Of a stretch of DNA of 64,000 nucleotides, positions 54,290 through 64,000 are shown piece by piece. The DNA is from Cephalotrichum gorgonifer (lineage: Eukaryota > Ascomycota > Sordariomycetes > Microascales > Microascaceae). Below the pieces are notes generated by a model, which was not told the origin of the DNA, ran no database searches, and saw only the letters and a program-made list of their open reading frames with translations. The DNA lies in NCBI GenBank assembly GCA_900312665.1, contig ONZQ02000012.1, positions 1,165,957 to 1,229,956 of the forward strand, in the 5' to 3' direction. Made by a program: the position numbers and the translations under genes. The number at the start of each line of letters is the position of its first letter. Within the stretch, counting starts at the first letter, position 1.

Positions 54290-56375
54290 CTAAGGCTCGT
54301 CCCCATTCCAATGTCCTTGAATCCTAGCCTCAATGATGGCAGACACACCACCTTGGACAGCTGCAATGGCTTCGGGAAGAATTGTTCGCAATTCCTGGGC
54401 GCTCCGAACGACTTTCGCGTAAGCGGTATTCCCTGAAGCTGCCTGCGCAATTCCAGAAAAGTCCGGAGTCGGCGAGAAGGAGATATTCAGTTGTTCGTTC
54501 GAAACCTTGGAGCCATGTCCGGTCGGATGAACAAGCTCCAGGGAGTGTCTGGGCGCATTCCAACCTAATCGTACATTGCCGTTAGCTTTTATGACCTTGT
54601 GAGTGCTTCAAATGCTGTGGCATGAGACCACGGTGCCGATGCGCCAGGCTACATACCTTTGTTGCTGAGGACCACTGTAAGCGTGGGCAGCTGATACCTC
54701 CTTGCAACCCAATATACCGTGCCTGGGACTCCAAACAAGTACGTGCCATCTCCTACAATCTCGCACACAAACTTCCCCTTTCCACCCCCCCCAGCAAGCC
54801 AGTCTGAGGCCAGCTTCACCCCGATCGTGCCTCCTCCGGACCATCCAAGACCGCCGCCGCCACCGTTGACAAGATTACCCGGCACATCTACACGGAGCTG
54901 GTCGTACACGAACATGGCGTTGGATACGGCTTCGATGCACCAGATGGTGTCCTTGGGGCATGCCTTCCGCAGCTCTGAGCACAGATACGAGGTGCTAGGC
55001 GGAGAGAGATCGTTCGAGGGAGGAGCAGCAATTGCGTCGGCTGCCTGGATCACCTCTTTACGTGCGGTCTCCAATGCGCGCCAGCGAGAGACGTAGGGTT
55101 CCCTTCCGGCCAGTCCCGAGTACTCCTCTGTAGTGGCAATGTAGTTGTTCAGCTGTCGGAGTGCTGTCTCAGAGTCGGCTCTATATTTGTGTGTCGATGG
55201 GATATAGTGTAGAGGCATGTTCTGCTTAAGAGGATCGACGTCTATCTGGATGATCTTGACTCCCGGGCGGAGAGTGCACTGAGTGGGTATCCACGGGACG
55301 TCGCAGTCAATGACCAGAATAGCGTCAGCGTTAGATATTGACTCGTGCTTGCCGATGCGGACGCCTATGTAAGACCGATGGCTGAAGGGGAAGCAGACGT
55401 CACTGCCGAGTGCGTCAAGTACCCTGATGCCGGGGATTGATTCCGCCAGCTTAACGAGCTCGGGTACGGTAGCATGGTTGCGACCGGTGTATCCAACGAT
55501 GATCAACGGACGCTCGGCTTGGGCGAGGAGCGAGACAATGCCCTCCACACCGTCCGGAGGCAATGCTGACGGCGCAATACCAGTCCAGACCGACTGGTCG
55601 AGATCATACGGCTCGATATCCTCCTCCATGACTTCCCTAGCGGCAACAAGGTAAGAGGGACCCTTCGGGTCGCTAGTCGCCATCTGAAGCGCCCGGTTGA
55701 CGATTTGCTTGACGTTTCTCCCCGTCTTTATCTCTCCAGCATAGCGACAGTATTGGGACACGATTTGCTTCTGGTCGGGAGCATCCTGCAGCCAATGGAT
55801 GTACTCGGTTCTTGAACCCCGCAGCTCGCCTTCTAGAGTGTACGGAGACAGGCCCGCAAATACTAGGACGGGCGATCGCGCGATAGAAGAGTTGTGCATT
55901 GCACAGCCGAGCATCTGCGTTCCCACGTCTACGTGAACGATGACGCATTGAGGCTTGCCCGTGAGACGGGCAAACCCATCTGCCATGGACATAGCAACCA
56001 TCTAATTATAGGTTAGCAAGGTTAATAGTCTTCTATACTATGGGAAACCCCGAAGAGTTGCACATATGCGTACCTCGTGTGGACAGGTAATAACCTGTGG
56101 AAATTTACTCGGCTGATCCCCAGACATCCTCGTCTCTGTTGCCATGGCCTCCATGATGGCGGGGTGATCCGAGCCAAGGTTGACGAAGACATAACTCACA
56201 CCGGCCTAGACATTTTCAGTCATTCTGATAGATAGAGAAAAATCGGAGTGGTAAACTGGACTGCATGGGGGCCGCCAAGCTATTCGGGAAAGAATATGTA
56301 TACAGACTACGTACCTGAGCCAGCGATTCGAAGAAAGAATACGACGTTGAATATTTTGCCCTATTACAATTCATT
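54290..56375 (-). CDS. Thiamine-diphosphate enzyme, benzoylformate decarboxylase / acetolactate synthase-like
   Basis: ThDP- and Mg2+-dependent enzyme that decarboxylates or ligates 2-oxoacids. The start at 56375 gives MNCNRAKYSTSYSFFESLAQ, joined over an intron (about 56317-56208) to AGVSYVFVNLGSDHPAIMEAM. The next intron (about 56071-56002) separates CPHE, which carries the catalytic Glu of ThDP enzymes, from MVAMSMADGFARLTGKP. The ThDP/Mg motif is GDGTYLFG ... SNKGWN, with the last intron (about 54659-54568) inside it. The C-terminal part ends IIEARIQGHWNGDEP at 54290. About 600 residues. The central domain has no obvious FAD signature, so a simple 2-oxoacid decarboxylase such as benzoylformate decarboxylase is as likely as an acetolactate-type ligase. 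It is divergent from the BBE oxidase. The substrate is inferred to be aromatic from its neighbours only. Confidence 0.88.
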
Positions 56376-56896
56376 AACTAACAACCCAAGAACTCGGTCT
56401 CTCTTTTGCTCTCACATTTTGTCGCCTTGTTCATAATCAATGGCGCGGTAATTGTTGCTGCGATGGGCTCTTGAGTACTGGGGGCTCGTGCAAGACAACT
56501 CATAAACCAGATTAGGATCGAACACCAATAACACCAAATTTCCTTTTGGAGGATCTCTACCTAGTAAATACCAATCCGAACCGAGTTAGTAGATATCTCA
56601 TTGCATTAGCTCCTGGCGGCTTGGCGTCAGATAATTGCGGAACGGATGTTCGGAATGTCGGAACCCTATACCTGCCGCCACTTCGCCGGAGTAAGGAGGC
56701 TGGCAACGCATACCGCATTACGATGCACAAAATATGTGCCTTACGATTATCATGTGTCGTGTCAGTTAAAACGTCCTATCTTGGTTAACAGCGCGTACAA
56801 TTGTTCCTGGGGTTCAGTCGCTGAAGACTATTCGACCGATGACCTTAACTTTATTCAGTTTATCTCAAAATTATCGTTATCACTCTACGAGCCACA
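56376..56896. promoter_or_regulatory. Divergent promoter, ThDP enzyme / BBE oxidase
   Basis: 521 bp between divergent starts. It includes a tight group of CGGAA half-sites at 56638-56663 (separate entry). Confidence 0.5.
56638..56663. promoter_or_regulatory. Three CGGAA half-sites in 26 bp
   Basis: CGGAA starts at 56638, 56651 and 56659, all in the same orientation, midway between two divergent genes. The same half-site is enriched in the neighbouring promoters. Confidence 0.4.
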
Positions 56897-58535
56897 ATGA
56901 CTTCGACACCATACACTACCCGTCCTCAGTACTCTTCCAAGATCCTCATCCGGGGAAATCCTGAGTACGAGCGTTGTCGACGAAACAACCCGAGTGCCGC
57001 GACCCCGGACCGTTACCCACAGGAGATACACATACCAGAGTCACCGGAAGATGTCGCGGCAGCGCTCTTGAAGGCGGCGGAGCTCGGTGTTCACGTTGGC
57101 ATTCGCAGCTCTGGCCACATCTTCGGTCTTGGCGCGCTGATTCAAGACGGCATCATGATCGACACTACCTCCCTGAACCGCCAGGTCGATTACGATGTTG
57201 CGACACAGGAGGTCTCCTTTGGTCCTGCAGTCAGGGTAGAGGAGGTAGCCGACAAACTTGCAGAAATCAAAAGATTTTTCCCCCATGGGCACTCCCCGAC
57301 TGTCGCGGCGGGCGGCTTCTTGCTAGCTGGAGGCCAGGGTTGGTTCGTGCGAGGCTGGGGAGCGACGGCTCAGAGCTGGATCACCAAGATGGAGATTGTC
57401 GTGCCCGACGGCCGAGTCTTGACGGCGAGCAGGACCGAGAACCAGGATCTGTTCTGGGCGGCGCGGGGCAGCGGCCTCGGCTTCTTTGGTGTCGTAACGC
57501 GGTTTTGGAGTCGCACCATCCCTGCATCGACTCTTTGGGAACGCAATTTCACCTTTGAAGTTGGGACCAAGTACGAGACCTTGTTGACGTGGGCCCTGAC
57601 AAAGGGAGACGAGACCCCCAAGTACGGCACAGATATCAACATCACCATCTACTATCCTGAGAAATATGATCCGACCTGCTTTGGTGACGATATTCCAGAG
57701 CCTGCAACTTTACACATGAGCCTCAGCCTACTCTGCTATGCAGACACGAACCCACAGGCTAAAATACTTCTCAGTGCATTCGATGACATGCCCTCCGATG
57801 TGAAGGATTCCCTCTTGGACATGAGGCCTGTCACCAAGACATCCTTCCAGCGCATATTCAGAACGAAGCGTGGTTTCATTGGCCTTAACGGCGACAAGCG
57901 GTGGACCATCCTGAGTATGCTCAGTGAGCCTTCAACCCCACTGCCTCAGGTACGCATCCCCTCAACCATGTACAAGACAACTCCCTGCGTGCTCCTTCCG
58001 TTTCGCGTGTGGCCTAGAATGTGGCGCTGATGGTGTCGATAAAGCTTCTCTCCGCAGTCAAGCCAGCGCTCTTAGAGCTCCCGACGCGCACGTCTGTTGT
58101 TTTCATCTGCACCTGCGATATCGTGCCCGACGAGGTCGACTCGGCTATAACCATCCCGCAGCAATACTACATCTCAACCATTACGCAGTGGTCCGATCCC
58201 AAGCTCGAACCTTATATTTACCAGCCTATGCGTGACAGATACCGACGCGCACTCCCGGCAGCCGCCGGAGTGTACGTCGCCGACTACGACGTCACTTGTG
58301 ATGATGCCAATGTGAGATCCTCCCATGAGCCCTGAGCCCGTATCGTTGGGCGTATGGCGCCACATCTCATGCTAACTACGTTCCTCCGCAGGGCAAGGTC
58401 ATGTCCGACACCGCCTTGGCGAAGTTCTTGAAGATTCGGGAAAAGTGGGATCCCAAGGGTATATTTCCCAACTACAAGAAGTTCATCGAAACCCATAACA
58501 AGGTGAACCGAGGCTTGAACAAAGCAAAGATCTGA
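56897..58535 (+). CDS. FAD-linked oxidoreductase, berberine-bridge (BBE)/PCMH type
   Basis: Flavoprotein oxidase of the vanillyl-alcohol-oxidase superfamily. The start at 56897 gives MTSTPYTTRPQYSSKILIRGN. The PCMH FAD domain is clear: VGIRSSGHIFGLGALIQDG (the His is the usual 8-alpha-histidyl FAD attachment site), GPAVRVEEVADKL, AAGGFLLAGGQGWFVRGWG and VVPDGRVLTASRTENQDLFWAARGSG. The C-terminal BBE segment holds KFLKIREKWDPKGIFPNYKKF. Introns lie near 57949-58018 (joining PLPQ to NVALMVSIKL) and about 58313-58391 (joining CDDAN to GKVMSDTALAKF). The stop ends at 58535. About 495 residues, with no signal peptide, so probably intracellular. Possible substrates are aromatic alcohols or 2-hydroxy acids. 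Divergent from the ThDP enzyme. Confidence 0.9.
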
Positions 58536-59106
58536 ACTACCAACAAGGGATGTAAGAGAGTAGGAAGGGTCAATCGAATATTATCCGTATTGAGCGCTGG
58601 AATAAATTGAAGCTAGCCACCCTGAATAGAAAGGACAACGTCGATAGACATGCCCTAACGCAACAGCTCCCTAGACCCAGCTACCATGACATCTTATACT
58701 GTGAGCATTATGCATTTCTCCGACTTCCAGTTTAGTATTCCAGAATGCCAGCCTGTACAGTCTACGAATAACAAGTAACTGCTAAGCCCCTTGTCTATGG
58801 TATACTTCAGCGCGCAGTGACCTGTCAATATATCTGCAGTAGGTTACAGTAAGATGAGGGCGAGTGTGTATTGTGCCGGATTAAATCCCTGCACTTTCTG
58901 CAAACCGTGGAAGCCTAAATATAGGCGTATTATACTTACTCGGAGCCTACTTGTAGCTGGCTTGTGACTAACGTGCTTGGAGGGTAAGCGGCGACAACAA
59001 TGTGATTATTCTGTTTCAGTGAAAAAGGGCTAAGTGGAATACCACCGCTTAATAACATGTATTTCCGTTGAAAGCCGCTGGATTGATCAAAATAACCTTC
59101 CTAAAA
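58536..59106. other. Convergent 3' region, no gene seen
   Basis: About 570 bp between two convergent genes, with no recognisable coding frame. Confidence 0.4.
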
Positions 59107-60895
59107 CTATTCTCCGTCGAGTCCTACTCCCTGCTTACCTCCGTTCATGCTGAGCCACTCCAGAGTCAATCCGCGGTAATCTCTTGGCTTGTATGGCTCA
59201 ACGATCTCGGCAATCTGAGTGGCCTTGCGGTGAATCTTGAGGCCCAAGTCATTCAGCAATAGATCCACGTACGGGAGCGCATCAAAGGAAAAGTCAGGGA
59301 GGCTATCTCCATATCCACAGGGGTACCTCCACTTGCCGAACTGCGTATGTAGCATGACTTCCTTAATAATCTCATCATCCCCCTTCGGCTCCCTCTTCAG
59401 CTTCCCATCAAAGTAGGCGGAGATCCAGAGGGCCTGGGAGTTGGCAAACGAAGCGGTGCTGACAGTTGAGACCATCCCGGCAAAGGCAAGGTTGCGTTTG
59501 GAAAACTGGGATGGCGGTACAATAAAGCGGTAATACCGCAGTGGCTCAGCCTTGGTACGCTCATAGCGCAGAACTGGTTGGTTGATGAGGATAGGGAAGC
59601 GGTCCAGCACCTCGCGGTCAGCTTCTTCGCGCAGCCGGATTTTCTCATCGGCGGAAATCGGAAGCCCGAGCCCGTCAAGTTCGACGCCCTCATACGTAAT
59701 TGTGGATTCCTTGCTCCAACCGGTTGCGCAGCAGATGACATCAGCCTGGAGGACCGCACCGTTTGAAAGGTGGACATCGCCGCCGTCCAGTTTGGTGATT
59801 TCGGCAATATGGACGCGAATCTTGCCTTCTCTGACCAGATCATACAGACTAGACCCAAAGTTGTGGATGCCGACGCCACTTCCAGTCCAGAAAGCCGGCT
59901 GCCAGGGCTTCAGCTTAAACAGCTCCGGGTGCGTGTCAAAGCCATGGGTATCAATGGTCTCATTGCTCATGGTGTTCCACCAGTTTGCGGTTATAAACCT
60001 GCCAATTCCAGTCTTATGCAGCCACTCACGAGCGACCCCATACCCATCCTCGGCACCCCATGGGGCGGGGCTAAACCAGGTCAAGGCTCGGGTGTGCAGC
60101 ATCTCTTCCAACATCCTCCGGAAGGGAGTTACGTAGCCAGGGCACAGCCACACGGGTCCTTGTCCCGACGGCCGCACCAGCAGGTCGACCTGGGTTCCAT
60201 CCGCGGTGGCGTAGGAGTAGGCGCAATCATAGGCTGATTTCCCACAGCCGACGATGACAACATTCTTCGCCGTCTTAGTGGTATCTCCATGCTCCCAGAA
60301 GCTCTTGGCATGGAATTTGACGCCTGTGAATGTCTCCTCGCCAGGGTAGGTGGGGAGGTTCGGCTGCGAGGTGAGACCGGTCGCAACAATAAGCTTTCGA
60401 GTGTGAATGGCCGTCTCCACCCCCGAGACCACAGTGATAAGCTCCCATACACCGTCTTCGTCCTGCTTCGCATGCTGAACTTGAGTATTCAGTTGCGTCC
60501 GTTCGTAGACTCCGAAATGTTTCGCGAAATCCGTCAAGTAGCGGTGCAAAACTGCGGCAGGGATGTGTTCTCCATGTTTGACGCCATAGACCTCCTCTAT
60601 CATGGGGAAGTCGGGATGTTCGTATGAGCCCCAGAAGTTGTTTGACTTGAGGCCCGGGTACAGTCGGTCCTGGGACCAGCTGCCGCCGAAGCTGCCGGCC
60701 GACTCCAGCACAATGAGCTTCTCTGAAGGGTGCAGCTCAAGGCGCGTCTTGGCAGCAGAGAGACCGAACCAACCTTTGCGAGTGAGATAACATTTAGTTT
60801 GTGCCCTGTTCTGTGACTGTAGATGGGAACTTGAGCTTCATCACGCGCTACATACCAGCACCAACCACAACGACATCGTATGTATCCATCGTCAT
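59107..60895 (-). CDS. Flavin-containing monooxygenase (FMO/Baeyer-Villiger-like)
   Basis: NADPH- and FAD-dependent monooxygenase of the class B type. The start at 60895 gives MTMDTYDVVVVGAG (FAD fold). One intron of about 83 nt, ending near 60770, joins it to WFGLSAAKTRLELHPSEKLIVLESAGSFGGSW. The FMO fingerprint is FTGVKFHAKSFWEHG, the NADPH fold is VVIVGCGKSAYDCA, and the FATGY-like motif is VICCATGWSKE. The rest is a single long exon ending SMNGGKQGVGLDGE at 59107. About 570 residues. The fingerprint lacks the full WP ending of true Baeyer-Villiger enzymes, so N- or S-oxygenation and ester-forming oxidation both remain possible. The promoter carries several CGGAA sites and a 20-bp inverted repeat shared in style with its neighbours. 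Confidence 0.92.
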
Positions 60896-61553
60896 AGTGC
60901 GAAATGGCGTTTTTGCGAACTCGTGTGGATCACAGGGTATGTAAACTAAGCCGGGGAATACCCATTTTATCACATGTTACATACAAACTAACACTTCGAG
61001 GATGGTAATTGTACATCTGGAAGGCAACTTCCACTGACACCTACAATCAATTGTCTTGGCTATACGGGCTCCACAAGGCACCCCGGACGACAGGTCAATC
61101 CGAATACTCCCATGGCTGACTTCGTTCCGACCGCAGGCAGCATGGTATTCGGAAATACCATACTCCAGAGGTGTAACGGAAAGTACTGGCGGAAGGTCCC
61201 GCCTTCACTTCCCGGCCGTCAGCGAATGGAGAGTGGCCGGGTGGGGCTGCGGAAGGGACTCCGAAGATTACGTGTGTCTTTAGCCAGTGTCCCAATCAAC
61301 GTGTGCAATCGTGAAGGCTGGTATTAATCAATCCAATCCAAAATACACAACATTTGAAGTCACATACATTGCATCCATGCAGCGGCAGCAGTTCTCATGG
61401 GTTAATAACACCCTCAACACGGTACCGTTGTGTTAGTAATTCAGCATGAACATGAAAATAAAGCATATCTTTGACATAGACTATGCTACGGGCCAAGGGC
61501 ACTAGATGCGATAAGATCATCGCCGGCTTTGTTCCGATCCCTTAATTCTTATT
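60896..61553. promoter_or_regulatory. FMO promoter region
   Basis: About 660 bp upstream of the FMO start and downstream of the TNA1-like transporter stop. CGGAA-type half-sites are dense at 61125-61254 (separate entry). Confidence 0.45.
61125..61254. promoter_or_regulatory. CGGAA/TTCCG half-site cluster with inverted repeat
   Basis: TTCCG at 61125 and CGGAA at 61150, 61177, 61190 and 61250, 230-360 bp upstream of the FMO start. The site at 61150 is the centre of an inverted repeat with perfect 8-bp arms, ATGGTATT-CGGA-AATACCAT (61142-61161). Confidence 0.45.
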
Positions 61554-63357
61554 TTAATTGCGGAATCTGAAGCCGGGATGGTGCCAGTCCAGATCCTGTA
61601 TCTCGGCAACGCTCAGTCCGTTGAGTTCAGCTTCGACGTTCCTCGAGGCCCTCTTCTTATTAGTAGTACGGATCCAGAAATACTTTCCAACGGCAAGAAT
61701 AAATATTGTCGATTGCGCAGCAAGGTTCAAGCCATTGCCAATCCGGTACCGTGGCGAGTCGAATGGCAGGAAGGCCCATGTTGAGATTAGCCCCCCAAAG
61801 TTGCTAATCATGACGGTGAAGGCGATGCCTGATGAACGGGCCGTGTCTGAGACGAGGTTGGCTGAGACATGCGAGTTAGTCATGGCCCCGTAGGCGAAGA
61901 TGCCACAGACGGGTAGGAATGTTGCTGCGTAGCGGACATGCGCTGCTGATGTGGCGAGGAACATGCTGTAGCCGATCATAGAGAAGGGTGCGAACATGAT
62001 CAAGAAGATGCCTCGCTTGTCCAGTCTCCAGCTAAGGAAACAAAAGATCAGACACATGACGGTACCGAGAGCATACGGTGGGACGGTGAGGAGCTGTTGG
62101 TCGGTGACCGTCCGCTCCGGGAAGATGGTCTGCACAATGGTCGGAAGGAAAAAGGAGAGGCCGTGGACCGTGATGTTGTTCAGGAGAAAGATTATGGAAG
62201 TTGTTATCGCAACAGGGCTCGTGATCCCCGCCATAAACTTCTTCCTGGTGTACTGGTCAATGACCTCGGTCGTTCCGATCCTCTCCGATGTGACGCGGTC
62301 AGCAGCCAATGTCTTTTGCTCCTCCGTCAACCAAATCGCGCTCTCGGGTCGATCTGTCAAGGTAGCCAGGGCAATGAATTCGACAATGACGGTGACGACT
62401 CCTGCATGAGGGTCTAATTAGCCTACGCGTTCGTTGCTAAAATGCCAAGGACTCTCTGCTCTCAGCCTACACTTACCCTCTATGAGAAATATCATCTGCC
62501 ATGAGTGAACGGATCCGATTCCCGGAAGCCTCAGGATGACAGAGGCAAGAAGCCCGCCAAACGCGCCAGCGAGCGAGGCCGAAATAATGAATAGCGACAG
62601 ACGAAAGGTCAGTTCGCTTCGCCTGTACCAACGAGACAAATAGTAGGCATTCGCCGGTAGCATCGGAGCCTCAAAAATTCCGAGGAGAAACCGCAGAGCG
62701 CAGAGCTGGGAGAAGTCTTTGACGTACGCCGTCCCAATAGTGCAGACGCCGAAGCCGATGCAGCAGACCGGGATGAACCAACCAGGTCCGATCCACTTGC
62801 AGCACATGTTGAGGGGAATTTCGAACAGGATGTATGATATGTAGAAGATCGAGAGGCAGGTATTATATTGGTAGCCGGACATTCCCAGGTCCTTCTCCAG
62901 GCCGGCGACCCTGGCATTGCCTATGTAAAGCATTCAGCTGATTAGACGCACGCTAACAGACGGAGGACCCTCCGGGGATGTGCCTGCCATGATGGAGGAA
63001 CATACCGATGTTCGCGCGATCGATGAAGCACAAAACTATGGCCCATTCTGGTTAGAATGATAGGCAAGGGTCGAGGATGGATGCATTTATCGCCTTACGG
63101 TATATGATGCTAACCAGAGGCATCACATGAAAGTCGATTTTGAGGCGAAGCTTAGGTTCGGCAGTGGAGCCTGAGACGAGCTCCGATTGACATTCTCTGT
63201 TCCAGGTCACAATGAGAAATCTGCAGGCATTGGCTGCGAAAGCGAAGAAGGCTACATGTGCTCACTGTTTGGATACGGTTTCCCCCAGGGCCAGCTCCCC
63301 CTTCACATCATCGGGTACGGCTGCCCCATTCAGGGTGGAAGACTTTTTCTCCTCCAT
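61554..63357 (-). CDS. MFS transporter, TNA1-like (nicotinate/organic anion) type
   Basis: Second member of the ACS-type MFS in this window, similar in layout to the one at 27-29 kb. The start at 63357 gives MEEKKSSTLNGAAVPDDVKG. Introns are near 63264-63195 (VSKQ to ECQSELVSG), about 63102-63040 (SIIY to QWAIVLCFIDRANI), about 63001-62927 (joining GNARVAGLEKDLGM) and about 62477-62408 (IFLIE to GVVTVIVEFIALATLTD). Landmarks: FIDRANIGNAR, FYISYILFEIPLNM, FLLGIFEAPMLPANAYYLSRWY, LTDRPESAIWLTEEQK and the tail DLDWHHPGFRFRN. About 490 residues. The substrate is probably an aromatic or heterocyclic acid, inferred from the neighbouring oxidative genes. It is the likely uptake system of the cluster. 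Confidence 0.88.
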
Positions 63358-63840
63358 CTTTCGGGGATATTTGTTGTATACAGTGGGAGCGGTCGTTTCG
63401 TGGCAGTGAAGAGCACAATCGTATCTATTGAGGACTCGATTATAGATAGGCGTCCGCAAATGGCTATATAGTGATTGTTTTTTATGATCCCAACTTCCGC
63501 ATGCGTTAGGGCCTCGGCACGTTCGGAGACGAGACATGATACACCAGGAAGCAGGCAGGAAACAAGTCTACTGAACACAGGGGCCAGAGAGGGGTAACGA
63601 CACAAGTGGAATAGATTCCGTATATTAGGAATGTGCTGAACGTCACGGCACCCTAGCTAAGCTGGCGCGAACCGCACCCCAGTGAACACCCCGCATTTTC
63701 AGGGCCCATCCACCTATTAGCCAATTAGCTGGTTCCGATTACCGGATCGACGGCATCCTTCAAGTACAACCCTCCGTTTCCGAGTCGAAGGGTTCGGCTA
63801 CGAGATAAAAGAAAATGCCCCTATCAAGTTCCGCTCGTAT
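63358..63840. promoter_or_regulatory. Promoter region of TNA1-like transporter
   Basis: About 480 bp. TTCCG half-sites occur at 63495, 63616, 63733 and 63778, about four times the chance rate, in keeping with the neighbouring promoters. No gene is seen. Confidence 0.4.
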
Positions 63841-64000
63841 CTAATCGTTAAACCCCATGTCTTTCCAAGATTCCAAGACTTGCTCCTGGATCTCGGCAGG
63901 GTAGGACGTGGCAAAGTCGACCTTGAGGAAGTTCGGGCCATCCGTATACTCCATGGCAAAAAGACAATCCGAGACCGTCTTGCCGCCACGCCTGGGATCG
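63841..64000 (-). CDS. Partial gene, unrecognised product (C-terminal 52 residues)
   Basis: The last 52 codons of a minus-strand gene run off the right edge. The reading frame DPRRGGKTVSDCLFAMEYTD, followed by GPNFLKVDFATSYPAEIQ and ending WKDMGFND, stops with TAG at 63841-63843. Codon use and the amphipathic composition look like real protein, but I do not recognise the family from this fragment. The 5' part lies outside the window. Confidence 0.55.
   Translation of the reverse strand, partial: DPRRGGKTVSDCLFAMEYTDGPNFLKVDFATSYPAEIQEQVLESWKDMGFND

Noticed and set aside
48872..63357. Secondary-metabolite biosynthetic cluster
   Set aside because: Tailoring-type enzymes are present but no PKS, NRPS, terpene synthase or DMATS core enzyme is visible in the window.
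48872..63357. Nicotinate-degradation (hxn-type) cluster
   Set aside because: A 6-hydroxynicotinate-monooxygenase-like protein, an SDR and a TNA1-like permease would fit, but no molybdenum hydroxylase is seen, and the ThDP and BBE enzymes are not part of that pathway. Not excluded, only less supported.
1..64000. CRISPR arrays, bacterial insertion sequences, rRNA genes, complete tRNA genes
   Set aside because: No regularly spaced repeats, transposase genes or rRNA-like sequence were noticed; no complete A-box plus B-box pair was found. The window is eukaryotic.

Overview
This window is nuclear DNA from a filamentous ascomycete (Pezizomycotina). The coding exons are split by short introns, mostly about 45-120 nt, with GT-AG borders and CTAAC/CTGAC-type branch sites. 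The gene families (Zn2Cys6 regulators, fungal MFS transporters, P450s, GH12) are typical of such fungi. A run of 20 Ns at 52177-52196 shows it is a draft assembly. Gene models below were joined by hand from conserved-family reading frames and splice sites, so start codons and a few splice sites are provisional.

Layout. 0.7-12.8 kb holds a mixed set: a sugar permease of the maltose/hexose MFS type, a kinesin-motor protein, a CaCA cation exchanger, a small secreted Cys-rich protein, a PEP-mutase/isocitrate-lyase-family enzyme and an ACS-family MFS transporter. 13.8-24.3 kb is a phenylalanine/tyrosine (homogentisate) catabolic cluster: Zn2Cys6 regulator, maleylacetoacetate isomerase, 4-hydroxyphenylpyruvate dioxygenase, homogentisate dioxygenase, fumarylacetoacetase and a TTC36-like TPR protein. 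The isomerase and the fumarylacetoacetase each carry a single-base frame break in the sequence as given.

24.6-43.3 kb holds two P450s, a TNA1-like transporter next to a second Zn2Cys6 regulator, a small DUF1115-like protein, a zinc alcohol dehydrogenase, a regulator that combines C2H2 fingers with a Zn2Cys6 cluster, and a GH12 endoglucanase. 43.3-45.4 kb is gene-poor and AT-rich, possibly a decayed transposon.

45.4-63.4 kb is a second dense set of oxidative genes: copper amine oxidase, aldehyde dehydrogenase, salicylate-hydroxylase-like monooxygenase, SDR, ThDP-dependent decarboxylase-like enzyme, BBE-type FAD oxidase, flavin monooxygenase and a second TNA1-like transporter. No polyketide, peptide or terpene synthase is visible, so a degradative (aromatic acid/amine) cluster fits better than a secondary-metabolite cluster. 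Several promoters in this stretch share dense CGGAA/TTCCG half-sites, which suggests one Zn2Cys6 regulator controls them. The window ends inside an unrecognised gene.

Taken together, amine oxidase, alcohol and aldehyde dehydrogenases, the ThDP enzyme and the homogentisate pathway could funnel aromatic amines, alcohols and acids to central metabolism. That link is inference from enzyme families and proximity.
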